A stretch of 64,000 nt of DNA from the NCBI GenBank assembly GCA_964636225.1, contig CAZWQM010000001.1:62001-126000 (forward strand), written 5' to 3'. The stretch's first letter is position 1, and every line of letters begins with the position of its first letter. The position numbers and the translations under genes were made by a program. This document shows, in pieces, positions 23,693-33,115 of the stretch. The notes under the pieces are model-generated. The model worked only from the letters and a program-made list of their open reading frames with translations, was not told the DNA's origin and did not search any database. This DNA comes from UBA1858 sp964636225. Lineage in GTDB: Bacteria > Pseudomonadota > Gammaproteobacteria > UBA4575.

Positions 23693-26506
23693 ATGGAATT
23701 TGTTATTGGGCAGCGTTGGATAAGCCACTCCGAAACACAATTAGGTCTGGGTATCATCACGCAAGTTGCAAGTCGACGTGTGAAAATTTTATTTCCCGCA
23801 GTCAATGAAAGTCGTATTTATTCAATGGATACTGCACCACTTAGTCGAATTCGCTACGCTGTAGGCGACACTATAATTGACGATAAAGAACAATCCATAC
23901 AAATAGTCAATATTAAAGATGATCATGGAGTCATCACTTATGGTGGCATTAACCGCGAAGGTAAACACCAAGAAATTCACGAACTTGATTTAAACTGCTT
24001 TGTTCAATTCACCACGCCACAGCAAAGATTATTTAGCGGCCAACTGGATAAAAATAAAAATTTCTCGCTGCGTATAGAGACATTGCAACATATCCATCGC
24101 TTGCAGCAAACCACTGTCAAGGGTTTATTGGGAACCCGCACTGATTTACTGCCTCATCAGATATTCATTGCGGGTACTGTTGCCAAGCGACATGCACCTC
24201 GCGTGCTCCTTGCGGATGAGGTGGGTTTAGGAAAGACCATTGAAGCTGGCATGATTTTGCACTATCAGTTACATACGGGTATAGCCATACGCGCTCTGAT
24301 TCTGGTACCGGACAGCCTGATACATCAATGGCTGGTAGAAATGTTACGACGTTTTAACTTAAAGTTTTCTATTTTTGACCTGAAACGAATTGAGTCGTTA
24401 ATTGAGGAAGGACATGATAACCCATTTGAAGCAGAACAAAATATACTTTGCCCGCTCAGTATAACAACTCAATATACACATTTTCAAAATTACCTTTTGT
24501 CGGCAGGTTGGGACATAGTCATTGTCGACGAAGCGCACCACCTTGAATGGAGCGAGCAGAATGTCAGTCAAGAATATCAATGTATAGAAAAACTGGCTGA
24601 ACATTGTGAGAGTCTTTTATTACTTACTGCAACTCCCGAGCAGGTTGGGCTTGAAAGTCATTTTGCGCGTTTAAGATTACTAGACCCGGCAAGATTTCAT
24701 GACTTAAATGAATTTAAAAATGAGCAAAAAGGGCTTGCCAATATTAATACACTGATTCAGCAGATTTTGAATAATGATCAGCTTAATCCTAGCCAACAAC
24801 AGCAATTGGAGACTTATCTGGGTCAATCCTGCAGTGGTATTCCTGCGGAGAATATAGCCATGCTTTTAGATCGCCATGGCACCGGACGTGTTTTGTTTAG
24901 AAATTCACGCAGCACGATAAAAGGCTTTCCAAACAGGATAGCGAACCCCTACCCGCTAACACTGAACGAAAATAATGGAATCAATCTTAGCCAACTCTAT
25001 CCTGAAACGGAATTCACTGATGACAGCTGGTTAAACCATGATCCTCGAGTAGCCTGGCTAGTCAATACGCTAAAATCGTTAAAACCGAATAAAGTCCTGG
25101 TGATTTGTCATCATGCTGACACTGCTATTCAACTGGATAATTATTTAAATCTTAGAATGGGTATTCGTAGTACTTCGTTCTATGAAGATTTGTCGATCAT
25201 AGAACGGGACCGTGCTGCCGCTTACTTTGCTGAGGGCTCTAATACTGATGAGCTGGACAATGGTGAAGGGGCTCAGGTACTGATTTGTTCTGAAATTGGT
25301 AGTGAGGGTAGAAATTTCCAGTTCTCTCATCATTTAATTTTGTTTGATCTGCCAATTAACCCTGACCTGCTTGAACAGCGTATTGGCCGGCTGGATCGTA
25401 TCGGTCAACAACATGATATTCAGATTCATATTCCCTATATAAAGAACAGTGCTCAGGAAATACTGTTCCGATGGATCCATGAAGGCATTAACCTTTTCGA
25501 ACAGAGTTGTTCTGCCGGTTACGAAATTTTCAATCACTTTTCTTCAAGGCTTAAGCAATTAATCACGGACTCTCCCAGCATGCAGTCCAAAGAATTAAAT
25601 TCACTGATCAACGATACGGGAAAATTCACCTTGAAAACCATGCAGAGCCTGCATGAAGGCCGGGACAAATTATTGGAATTAAATTCCTGTAATGAAGTTC
25701 AGGCAATGCAATATATCGCTGAAATTCAAAAAGCAGACCAATATCAACTACTTCATGACTACATGGAAAAAGTCTTTGACCAATATGGCGTGGATTCTGA
25801 GTTTCATTCCGAGCATAGCTATGTCTTGAGACCCAGTGATCATATGCATGCAAATTTCCCGGGCTTAAGTGATGAAGGAACCACAATCACTTTTAGTCGA
25901 CAAAAAGCATTGCACCGTGAAGACATGGAGTTTCTGAGCTGGGAACATCCTATGGTCACGGAAAGTATGGAGATGATCCAGAACAGCGAATTTGGTAACA
26001 CGGCACTTGCCGTAATTACTCTTGAAAGCCTGCCTAAAGGGACATTTTTTGTCGAAACATGGTATGGCATTAATGTTATAGCGGATAAAAAACTACAGCT
26101 AGGACGGTATATTCCCATTCACCCTATTCGCTTTTTACTCGACAGCCACATGCGAGATTACAGTCACCTATTGCCATATGAGAAATTAAATCCTTTGTGC
26201 AATTCACTGCCCAAGAAAACAGCCTTGGCGATTGTTGAAAAAACCCATTCCGTAACACAAGAATTATTGGCGGTTTCACAAGAAATGGCCGACGAGAAAA
26301 TTAATCAGATCAAGTCTGCATCCAGACATAAAATGCATACGGCACTATCGACCGAACTGGACAGGCTTAAGTCGCTGCAGAAAGTCAATCCCAGCATTCG
26401 AGATGACGAAATAGACTACTTACAACAATTCATTCGGCTTTCGAATGCGCATATAGAGCGTGCAAAATATCAACTACAAGGCGTCCGCTTAATTATTAAC
26501 AATTAA
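23693..26506 (+). CDS. rapA: RapA, RNA polymerase-associated Swi2/Snf2 ATPase
   Basis: A 937-residue protein (E. coli RapA 968). The N-terminal Tudor-like domains start FVIGQRWISHSETQLGLG. The ATPase shows Walker A LADEVGLGKTIEAGM (about residue 180), DEAHH (motif II), LLLTATPEQ (motif III), and motif VI QRIGRLDRIGQQ. RapA binds RNA polymerase and helps it recycle after termination. RapA of this form is a gammaproteobacterial marker. The start ATG 23693 fits the conserved N-terminus. It stands alone, with AT-rich sequence on both sides. Confidence 0.97.
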   Translation: MEFVIGQRWISHSETQLGLGIITQVASRRVKILFPAVNESRIYSMDTAPLSRIRYAVGDTIIDDKEQSIQIVNIKDDHGVITYGGINREGKHQEIHELDLNCFVQFTTPQQRLFSGQLDKNKNFSLRIETLQHIHRLQQTTVKGLLGTRTDLLPHQIFIAGTVAKRHAPRVLLADEVGLGKTIEAGMILHYQLHTGIAIRALILVPDSLIHQWLVEMLRRFNLKFSIFDLKRIESLIEEGHDNPFEAEQNILCPLSITTQYTHFQNYLLSAGWDIVIVDEAHHLEWSEQNVSQEYQCIEKLAEHCESLLLLTATPEQVGLESHFARLRLLDPARFHDLNEFKNEQKGLANINTLIQQILNNDQLNPSQQQQLETYLGQSCSGIPAENIAMLLDRHGTGRVLFRNSRSTIKGFPNRIANPYPLTLNENNGINLSQLYPETEFTDDSWLNHDPRVAWLVNTLKSLKPNKVLVICHHADTAIQLDNYLNLRMGIRSTSFYEDLSIIERDRAAAYFAEGSNTDELDNGEGAQVLICSEIGSEGRNFQFSHHLILFDLPINPDLLEQRIGRLDRIGQQHDIQIHIPYIKNSAQEILFRWIHEGINLFEQSCSAGYEIFNHFSSRLKQLITDSPSMQSKELNSLINDTGKFTLKTMQSLHEGRDKLLELNSCNEVQAMQYIAEIQKADQYQLLHDYMEKVFDQYGVDSEFHSEHSYVLRPSDHMHANFPGLSDEGTTITFSRQKALHREDMEFLSWEHPMVTESMEMIQNSEFGNTALAVITLESLPKGTFFVETWYGINVIADKKLQLGRYIPIHPIRFLLDSHMRDYSHLLPYEKLNPLCNSLPKKTALAIVEKTHSVTQELLAVSQEMADEKINQIKSASRHKMHTALSTELDRLKSLQKVNPSIRDDEIDYLQQFIRLSNAHIERAKYQLQGVRLIINN

Positions 26507-26660
26507 TTAATCGAGCATATTGCCTTACTCATTATAATATAATCACTATTGAATAAATTTTGTAATATATTGAATTATAAGATAAATAAATATATATAAT
26601 TAAATTAGCATATTATTAACTATTTACTTTATAATGCATTTAATTTGAATGGATTCAACA

Positions 26661-26704
26661 GGAATGTATCTGACTCTCAGGATCTAGAGTAGAAGATACA
26701 TTCC
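26661..26704. repeat. 44-bp nested stem-loop between rapA and the fmdA pseudogene
   Basis: Outer arms GGAATGTATCT and AGATACATTCC are perfect (11 bp), with inner arms ACTCT and AGAGT nested inside. It lies 155 nt after the RapA stop and 38 nt from the end of the converging fmdA pseudogene. No T-run follows. It may be a transcript-end structure or a relic of a mobile palindrome. Confidence 0.5.
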
Positions 26705-26741
26705 AAATACACGCTTACACAGCTTTGATAAAGACTACGGA

Positions 26742-27536
26742 TTAAACTGACAGGTAACTACTTACTTTGTTTGCGTCAACCACATCTCGACTGGAAAGCC
26801 CTGCACCATCAACATAGACAGGGAAATATACGGTAGAACCCCGAGACAGATTTTTGATATCACAGTTACCTCCATGCTCTCTGGAAGGAACCGTTCTCGC
26901 CGCTTCGGCAGCGGCTTTATCGCGAGCACTGCCCGTCATTGAACCCATAAGAGCAGTATCTACATAAGGTAATGCAGCTAGTGGAGGCACTCTATCCGGA
27001 TCAGTATTCACTAATTTTGTTTCACGTTTATTCGACTCTGCAAGCAAGTCTGCAGATGGAAGAAAACCAATAAGTCCCGGATGCATAGTGCCTGGAAAAC
27101 TTGACATGCGGCATATGTCGTGATGACGCTCACACACCGCTTAAAATCCCAACACGCTTTGCGCTTCGGGATAGTGTTCTTTTAAAAAGCCGCGGCCATT
27201 TTCCCTGGCAAAGAAACCAGTAAAACCCCATGCAGACTCAGGCAAGACCCCCACATCTAAAATATCAACCATTAACAGGTCACCTGGCTTGGCCCCTTCT
27301 ACACCGATTGGACCACTCAAATAATGTACTTTTGTCAGATCTACATCACGAATATCATTTGCGTTATCGTCATTGGAGATTTGTCCGCCTGTCCAGTCAA
27401 TGCATTGAACTCGGAATTCGTCGCCCGGTTTAACGGTAGAACTAAAAGGAATATCTGGATGCCAACGATTGTGAAGTACATTGGCCTGTTCTTCGGATGT
27501 TTTATCAATACTTACTTCAATAAGCGTTTCTATCAT
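26742..27536 (-). pseudogene. fmdA: formamidase/acetamidase, frameshifted and truncated
   Basis: FmdA hydrolyses formamide or acetamide to ammonia and acid. The 5' part (27141-27536) is a good match: NRWHPDIPFSSTVKPGDEF, then DWTGGQISNDDNANDIRDVD and KVHYLSGPIGVEGAKPGDLL. It breaks after HYPEAQSVLGF; the following residues (SSRHMPHVKF in one frame, TMHPGLIGFLPSADLL in another) continue the family in different frames. The second open piece (26742-27137) matches up to VYVDGAGLS and then ends in foreign residues, so about 140 C-terminal residues are missing from the usual 400. Frameshifts plus 3' truncation make it non-functional. Confidence 0.9.
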
Positions 27537-27862
27537 TGCGAATGCTCCTTACTGAGACAAATGAACGGTTGTTTCAGTAACACCAATCGCAGAATGTATT
27601 CCAGCTATAATTGTGCCATTATAATCAATCGCTTAACATTTGGATAAATTTCAAATAAGAATTTTGATAATTTTTTTACACTATTATGAAGAAAATAGCT
27701 GGGCACTAATGTATTAATTTTGTGCAATAAATTAATACATTATTTACGCGACTCAGAAGGATAATTTTTTTGCACTAATCATTAATTTGCATTCTCAAAT
27801 AAGGCTTATATTGAACAATAGCGATATTAGATCAGTGATAGAAATGACTAATAACAACTCTT
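27537..27862. other. AT-rich intergenic region with a long palindrome
   Basis: About 325 nt between the fmdA and carbonic anhydrase remnants. The notable element is a perfect inverted repeat at 27707-27742. Otherwise it is AT-rich and without coding potential. Confidence 0.45.
27707..27742. repeat. AT-rich perfect inverted repeat (14-bp arms)
   Basis: TAATGTATTAATTT (27707-27720) and AAATTAATACATTA (27729-27742) are perfect arms with an 8-nt loop. It could be a terminator-like structure for the carbonic anhydrase transcript or an operator for the fmdA promoter; a T-run is absent. Confidence 0.55.
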
Positions 27863-28513
27863 TTACTTCCTAACAGCATTACTCTCGGCAATATTAACTT
27901 GAAAGCTTTCTAATTCTTCAAGCGAACTCACCGATGTTTTAAGGTCTTTTAATATTCCGTCATTAATGCCATATATCCAGCCATGTACTGTGAGCATCCG
28001 ATTTAGCTTCCAGTGATTTTGAACTGTCGTAGTATTACAGACGTTAAATACCTGTTCTATTACATTCAACTCCGCCAAGCGATCCAGATTTTTCTGACCA
28101 TTTAGACCAGATAATTCCTTGGAGTGAAATCTTGCAACATCTTTAATATGTTTCAACCAATTATCTATTAGCCCGTGTTCTTTGTCTTCCAAAGATGCTT
28201 GTATTCCACCACAACCATAATGACCTGTGACAATGATATGTTTTACATTAAGCACTTCCACGGCAAATTGAATAACAGAAAGGCAATTGAGATCGGTATG
28301 TACTACAACGTTAGCAATGTTTCGATGTACAAATACTTCTCCCGGAGGAAGATCCACAATTTGATTTGCCGGAACACGACTATCTGAGCAACCAATCCAT
28401 AGATACTCCGGTGTTTGCTGTTTTGAAAGATTTTCAAAAAAATCAGGATTATTATTTGTTATTTCTTTTGCCCAAGCGCGATTATTTTCTAAAAGTTATT
28501 TTAAAGTTTCCAT
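27863..28513 (-). pseudogene. can: beta-class carbonic anhydrase with nonsense codon at position 6
   Basis: Reading from ATG 28513 gives METLK, then TAA (28496-28498), then in the same frame LLENNRAWAKEITNNNPDFF and on through the whole enzyme. The family features are all there: WIGCSDSRVPANQ with the zinc Cys and the Asp-Arg pair, FVHRNIANVV, and TGHYGCGGIQA with the zinc His and Cys. Length and order match E. coli Can (220 residues). The stop sits where a lysine is expected (METLKKLLENN), so a single AAA to TAA change would explain it. No ATG, GTG or TTG exists between the stop and the zinc Cys; the first is a GTG at 28357, which would omit the zinc Cys. So it is probably inactive. Confidence 0.85.
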
Positions 28514-28531
28514 AGATATAAAATTATAGAT

Positions 28532-29764
28532 TTAATAGTTAAAACAGTTTTTCCATAGACTGTATATTTGCTGATTTACTTTAGACAATAGTTTTGCTTT
28601 ATACAGACCTTTCACTTTAACTGCCAGCCCAAAATAAATGAGCTTATTTAACGCATCCTGCATTTCTAAATCTAACAGGCAGTTATAATTTTCCTTAAAC
28701 CACATCTCGATATTTTTATCAAGCTGGCTTAAAGATAAAGCATAATTTGCAATTAGCAAATGATAATAAGCTAAGATAGTTTCTTTACATTCTTCCTCTT
28801 CAGAAGCGTCAATTAAATGACGCAGCACACCTGCATTATTATCGAGGTTTTTGAAATAAAGATTTTCTGTCAATTGCTTCATAAATCTTATTTTTCTGTT
28901 TTTATATTTACTGTGCTGCCTCCATAAAAACGCACCTAATCCGCCAAGTCCAACAAGTAGTGCGACCAAAGCAGCCTGATCAAGACTGGCGGGTTGATCA
29001 TGTAGACTCGGCCAAAATGTAAACACTGAAAATAATAACAACAAAGTCGTCCCCAGCTTGGTTACAAGCATAAAAATACCACCGACTGCCGTAGGTACGC
29101 CAATCAATATTGTATCAATCATCTTCATTTTTACTTCGGTGTTTGAAAATAGCATTTCCATATCGTTCTTTGGAACGATTCGAAATAGTTTGATTAGCGT
29201 AGAACCAGGCTCAAAGAAAAGTTATTTTCTTTCCTGCTTATCAAAATATTGTTTATTTTTAAAGCGCACATAGACAAGTACGCGATCATATATCATAAGA
29301 TCAACAGTCTGCTTTCTCAAACCATACCATTGCGAGATGATTTCACTGCGAGGAGTTAGTCCTCTTCTGAAAAAGGCACTTCATCAAAGTCATTGAAGTC
29401 TACATGCGGATTAACTTTGAAGAGCGATTCCTCCTGCATTGCCTGCTTCAAATCGGACTCCGTAACCGGTTCAAAGTTTCCCTTCTTCAAAATTTCTTTT
29501 AATGCTTTTTCGAACTCCTGCTGTTGTTCATTCAAATTAGAATTTAGATTTTGCAACGTTAGAGTATCTCGATCCGGGTCAAATGGAGCATAAAAATTTT
29601 TGAGGTATTCCAGTTTTTTTATGCAATTCAAAATGAAATAATGCCGTGGTTAATTTGCAAAATCGATTAAATTCATTTTCATCGACTTTATAAAATTTTG
29701 CATGCTTTTTACACATAGCGACAACATCAGAACGACGATAAGGTATAAACCTCTCCCTTTTCAT
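28532..29764 (-). pseudogene. DUF3754 membrane protein, multiply frameshifted
   Basis: Three pieces make one DUF3754-like protein of about 400 residues. Piece 1 (29579-29764): RERFIPYRRSDVVAMCKKHA and LTTALFHFELHKK. Piece 2 (29356-29631): FYAPFDPDRDTLTLQ. Piece 3 (28532-about 29220): LFFEPGSTLIKLFR, then MIDTILIGVPTAVGGIFMLV with two membrane helices and a helical C-terminal region. The frame changes near 29600, and again between 29356 and 29220. Its ATG overlaps the stop of the CFA synthase gene (ATGA), so it was once the second gene of that operon. Function of the family is unknown; membrane location is evident. Confidence 0.8.
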
Positions 29765-30975
29765 TTATTATTCCGCTCTGTCTCTAACATATAGTCGCGA
29801 GTGACAGGTAAACTGTCGACTTTCCTACTCAGTTGAATTTGAAAGTTCATATGCTTTCCGTAACGAAAACTGAATTCACTGATAATCAGGTAAAACTCCC
29901 ACATACGAAAAAAGCGCTCATCAAACAGGTTTATCACTTTTTGTTTATTTCTCTGCAACCTTTCATGCCAAGCCAGAAGCGTTTCCGCGTAATGCAGACG
30001 CAGTATTTCGCAATCTGTCACCCACAAGCCAGATTTTTCAATTTCTGAAAAAGTTTCTGATAATGCTGGTGAGTAACCTCCTGGAAAGATATATTTTCTT
30101 ATCCAGGCACCGGTTATTCCAGGCCCGCCTTTACGGCCAATTGAATGTATGAGTGCGCAACCATCTTCATTTAAAAGCTTTTTAATTTGCCTGAAATATT
30201 CTTCATAATGCGCTATGCCTACATGCTCAAACATACCAATAGACACAACACGATCAAATTTATCAGTAACGTGCCTGTAATCTTGCAACCGAATTTCGAC
30301 CTTATTGTCCAATGCTTCAGCTGTGACTCTCTGTCGTGCCAGCTTTGCCTGCTCATCAGACAAGGTCACGCCGACAACCTTGCAATCAAATTGTTTGGCC
30401 AGATAAATAGCCATACCTCCCCAGCCGCAGCCAATATCGAGTACAGTGTTACCCGGTTGTAGATTTAATTTGGACGCGATATGGCGTTTTTTTGCGAGCT
30501 GCGCTTGTTCCAGTGTTGAGTCTTGGCTTTCATAGTAAGCACATGAATAATTCATATCCTCATCAAGGAAGAGTTTATAAAAGTCATTAGACAGATCGTA
30601 ATGATGTTGTACGTTTTTACGCGAAACTGAAGCTTTATTACTTTGATGTAAACGGCGTATTTTCTTTAACCATTTCCTTAAAAGCCTCTGCCCAGGCTGC
30701 TTACGCAACTTGCCGCGGTTATTTGCAAACACTTCCAGCAATCCACGTATACCACCTTGCTCACAGATTAGACTACCGTCCATATACGCCTCGCCAGCAT
30801 ATAGCTCTGGATTAAGAAATAATTTATGGTAAAGTTTTTGGTCAGTTAGTCGAATTGTCGCAGATTGCTTTCCTTCACCTCCCGGTCCGTATACATGAGG
30901 TTTCCCATCGACGTCCAGTACGGTAAGTTGCCCAATTTTGACAAAATCAGACATCATGGAATCAAGTAATTTCAT
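29761..30975 (-). CDS. cfa: cyclopropane-fatty-acyl-phospholipid synthase
   Basis: A 404-residue SAM-dependent enzyme that adds a methylene bridge to unsaturated acyl chains in membrane phospholipids. The N-terminal lipid-binding half is present. The SAM site VLDIGCGWGGMAIYLAK (about residue 175) is followed by QDYRHVTDKFDRVVSIGMFE and HVGIAHYEEYF, which include the family's active-site positions, and FPGGYSPALSE. E. coli Cfa is 382 residues. It ends in TGA overlapping the start of the DUF3754 gene. The start ATG 30975 is the only reasonable one. Confidence 0.92.
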   Translation of the reverse strand: MKLLDSMMSDFVKIGQLTVLDVDGKPHVYGPGGEGKQSATIRLTDQKLYHKLFLNPELYAGEAYMDGSLICEQGGIRGLLEVFANNRGKLRKQPGQRLLRKWLKKIRRLHQSNKASVSRKNVQHHYDLSNDFYKLFLDEDMNYSCAYYESQDSTLEQAQLAKKRHIASKLNLQPGNTVLDIGCGWGGMAIYLAKQFDCKVVGVTLSDEQAKLARQRVTAEALDNKVEIRLQDYRHVTDKFDRVVSIGMFEHVGIAHYEEYFRQIKKLLNEDGCALIHSIGRKGGPGITGAWIRKYIFPGGYSPALSETFSEIEKSGLWVTDCEILRLHYAETLLAWHERLQRNKQKVINLFDERFFRMWEFYLIISEFSFRYGKHMNFQIQLSRKVDSLPVTRDYMLETERNNK

Positions 30976-31026
30976 AATATCTAATTATAAATGACTATTC
31001 AATTCTAGTAACGGTAGTTTCAGATA

Positions 31027-31938
31027 TCATTCCACTACTTGTATTTTGTAACCTTTTTCTGTCAGAAGCGAATCGATACCTTTATCGCCCCAGAAATGTC
31101 CTACACCCACAGCAAAAAAATATTGCGCTGCAGGATGACTTTTCGCCAACGCCAACATGGTGTCAACAATTTTGACATTTCTCTGATCTATCAACCGAAC
31201 AAGCAGTTTCTCATAAAACGGTTCGTCTTTCATATATGACATCAAATTGGTCATAAGTAAATCCAAGTCCCCTTCCAGGTAAGCATTAATTGATTCTTCA
31301 ATAAAATCATATTTATATGCTTTCGTTGATTTCATATACTCAAGCGTATCATCGAGAAACTTCAGTTGTTCTTTTATGGTCATAGCTTCGAACACTTGCA
31401 TTTGTTCCTCTGCGGATTCTAAACCTCCTGTATCCAAACCGAGTAATATGGCTTGCTCATATAGAACTTTATCCAGAGCAGATTGATCTGGAGATTTAAG
31501 TTGTTGTTCAAGTACTGTTAACGTTATTGCAAGTACCCAGATCTTTTGCCGGACAAAAAACCCGAGATTCAGTTCAGGATTGACTTGCTGTAAATATTGA
31601 TTGATATCTTTCTCCTGCTTGGGCGAGAGATATTCCGTCAAGTTCTTTTTTTCTGGCAACCACATAGATTGCTTAATCATCATGGTATTGGATTCGCTTA
31701 AATCCAACTCTGTGTATAACGCAGTGGAATTCTCCAACGCCTGTTTAACTTCTTCAGGAAGGTGAGTAACACGTGGGTCTGGCAAGTGAATCGTGCCAAA
31801 CATATAGAATTCATTTTCACCCGTCACTTTCCACAAAAACGGATGAGCATGTAGTGGCGAATGATATATCAGTAATATGACACACAAGGTGACATAATTT
31901 TTTATGTCGCTTGTACTTTTATTCCACCTCATAGGCAT
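31027..31938 (-). CDS. TraB/GumN family exported protein
   Basis: A 303-residue TraB/GumN-family protein. It has a signal-like hydrophobic N-terminal segment (NYVTLCVILLIYHSPLHA), the family motif MFGTIHLPDPR with Gly-x-x-His, and the C-terminal motif FFAVGVGHFWGDKGIDSLL with Gly-x-x-His. Members resemble the Tiki metalloprotease fold, and these histidines and glutamates would bind metal. The substrate is unknown. It lies 28 nt downstream of thrC on the same strand and may share its transcript. Confidence 0.88.
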   Translation of the reverse strand: MPMRWNKSTSDIKNYVTLCVILLIYHSPLHAHPFLWKVTGENEFYMFGTIHLPDPRVTHLPEEVKQALENSTALYTELDLSESNTMMIKQSMWLPEKKNLTEYLSPKQEKDINQYLQQVNPELNLGFFVRQKIWVLAITLTVLEQQLKSPDQSALDKVLYEQAILLGLDTGGLESAEEQMQVFEAMTIKEQLKFLDDTLEYMKSTKAYKYDFIEESINAYLEGDLDLLMTNLMSYMKDEPFYEKLLVRLIDQRNVKIVDTMLALAKSHPAAQYFFAVGVGHFWGDKGIDSLLTEKGYKIQVVE

Positions 31939-31966
31939 TTAACAGTATCATAAAGACAGCCTACTT

Positions 31967-33112
31967 CTATGACATATTTGAAAGAATGGCTTTTTTAACT
32001 TCATCGAGGTTCGCATTAATGGTAATCATCTTGCTGGTTGCTTGCTTAATCGCTGTATCAGAATCTTTCAATCCATGTCCAGTCAGGGTACATACCACGC
32101 TACTGCCTTGAGGAATTTTTCCGTTTTTAATATCTCTTAGCGCCCCGGCCACAGAGGTCGCCGATGCAGGCTCACAAAATACCCCTTCTTCACTGGCAAG
32201 CGTTCTTTGTGCCGCAAGGATTTCTTCATCAGAACATTCATCAAACCAGCCACCTGATTCTTTGGAAACTGTCCAGGCATTATCCCAGCTCTGTGGATGA
32301 CCGATACGAATAGCGGTTGCCACAGTTTCCGGGTCATCCACCATTTTTCCACGCATAAATGGAGCGCTACCCGCAGCCTGATAGCCCACCATTTTTGGCC
32401 TGGCAGTAATGATACCGAGTGTATTGAATTGACAGTTACCGGAACATAAATTACAAGCCTGAGTTTGAATAGAACCGTTGTCACTTGCACATTCAGTATA
32501 ACCTATCCAGTGTGCTGTGATGTTGCCGGCATTGCCCACAGGAAGACAGTGAAAATCTGGGGCTCCTCCTAATTCTTCAACAATCTCAAACGATGCGGTC
32601 TTTTGTCCTTGCAGACGATAAGGATTGATACTATTCACTATATCAACAGGCGCATGGTCAGCGACTTCTTTCACCAGACGCATACCATCATCAAAGTTAC
32701 CTCTCACCTGAATCACCACTGCGCCGTGAATCATCGCCTGGGCTAATTTACCCATAGCAATTTTGCCATCAGGAATAAGTACAAATGCGGTGATGCCCGC
32801 TCTTGCCGCATACGCGGCCGCCGCAGCAGAAGTGTTTCCGGTAGAAGCGCATATAATTGCACGACTGCCTTCCTGTACTGCTTTGGTCACGGCTACAGTC
32901 ATGCCACGGTCTTTAAATGAACCGGTTGGATTCAGCCCTTCAAATTTTAAATATAGGGAAATATCGTTGTCTTTGGCAATTTTTATGTTGTTGCATAAAA
33001 TCAAAGGAGTATTACCTTCGCCCAGACTGATAATTTTTCCATTGGGATCAATGGGCAGTCTTGGCAAAAATCGTTTTATCAATCCAGTGTAGTGCGACTC
33101 TATATCTTGCAT
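31967..33112 (-). CDS. thrC: threonine synthase with a cysteine-rich insertion
   Basis: ThrC converts O-phosphohomoserine to threonine with PLP. The 381-residue protein shows the PLP-lysine motif PTGSFKDRGM (about residue 65), CASTGNTSAAAAAYAARAG, the phosphate-binding loop LPVGNAGNITAHWIGYTE, and VFCEPASATSVAG. Between GYTE and RPKMVGYQAAGSAPF (about residues 204-236) there is an insertion with four cysteines, ACNLCSGNC among them, that I do not recall in ordinary ThrC. It is in frame, with no sign of a shift. The gene follows hom by 3 nt. Confidence 0.92.
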   Translation of the reverse strand: MQDIESHYTGLIKRFLPRLPIDPNGKIISLGEGNTPLILCNNIKIAKDNDISLYLKFEGLNPTGSFKDRGMTVAVTKAVQEGSRAIICASTGNTSAAAAAYAARAGITAFVLIPDGKIAMGKLAQAMIHGAVVIQVRGNFDDGMRLVKEVADHAPVDIVNSINPYRLQGQKTASFEIVEELGGAPDFHCLPVGNAGNITAHWIGYTECASDNGSIQTQACNLCSGNCQFNTLGIITARPKMVGYQAAGSAPFMRGKMVDDPETVATAIRIGHPQSWDNAWTVSKESGGWFDECSDEEILAAQRTLASEEGVFCEPASATSVAGALRDIKNGKIPQGSSVVCTLTGHGLKDSDTAIKQATSKMITINANLDEVKKAILSNMS

Positions 33113-33115
33113 GGT

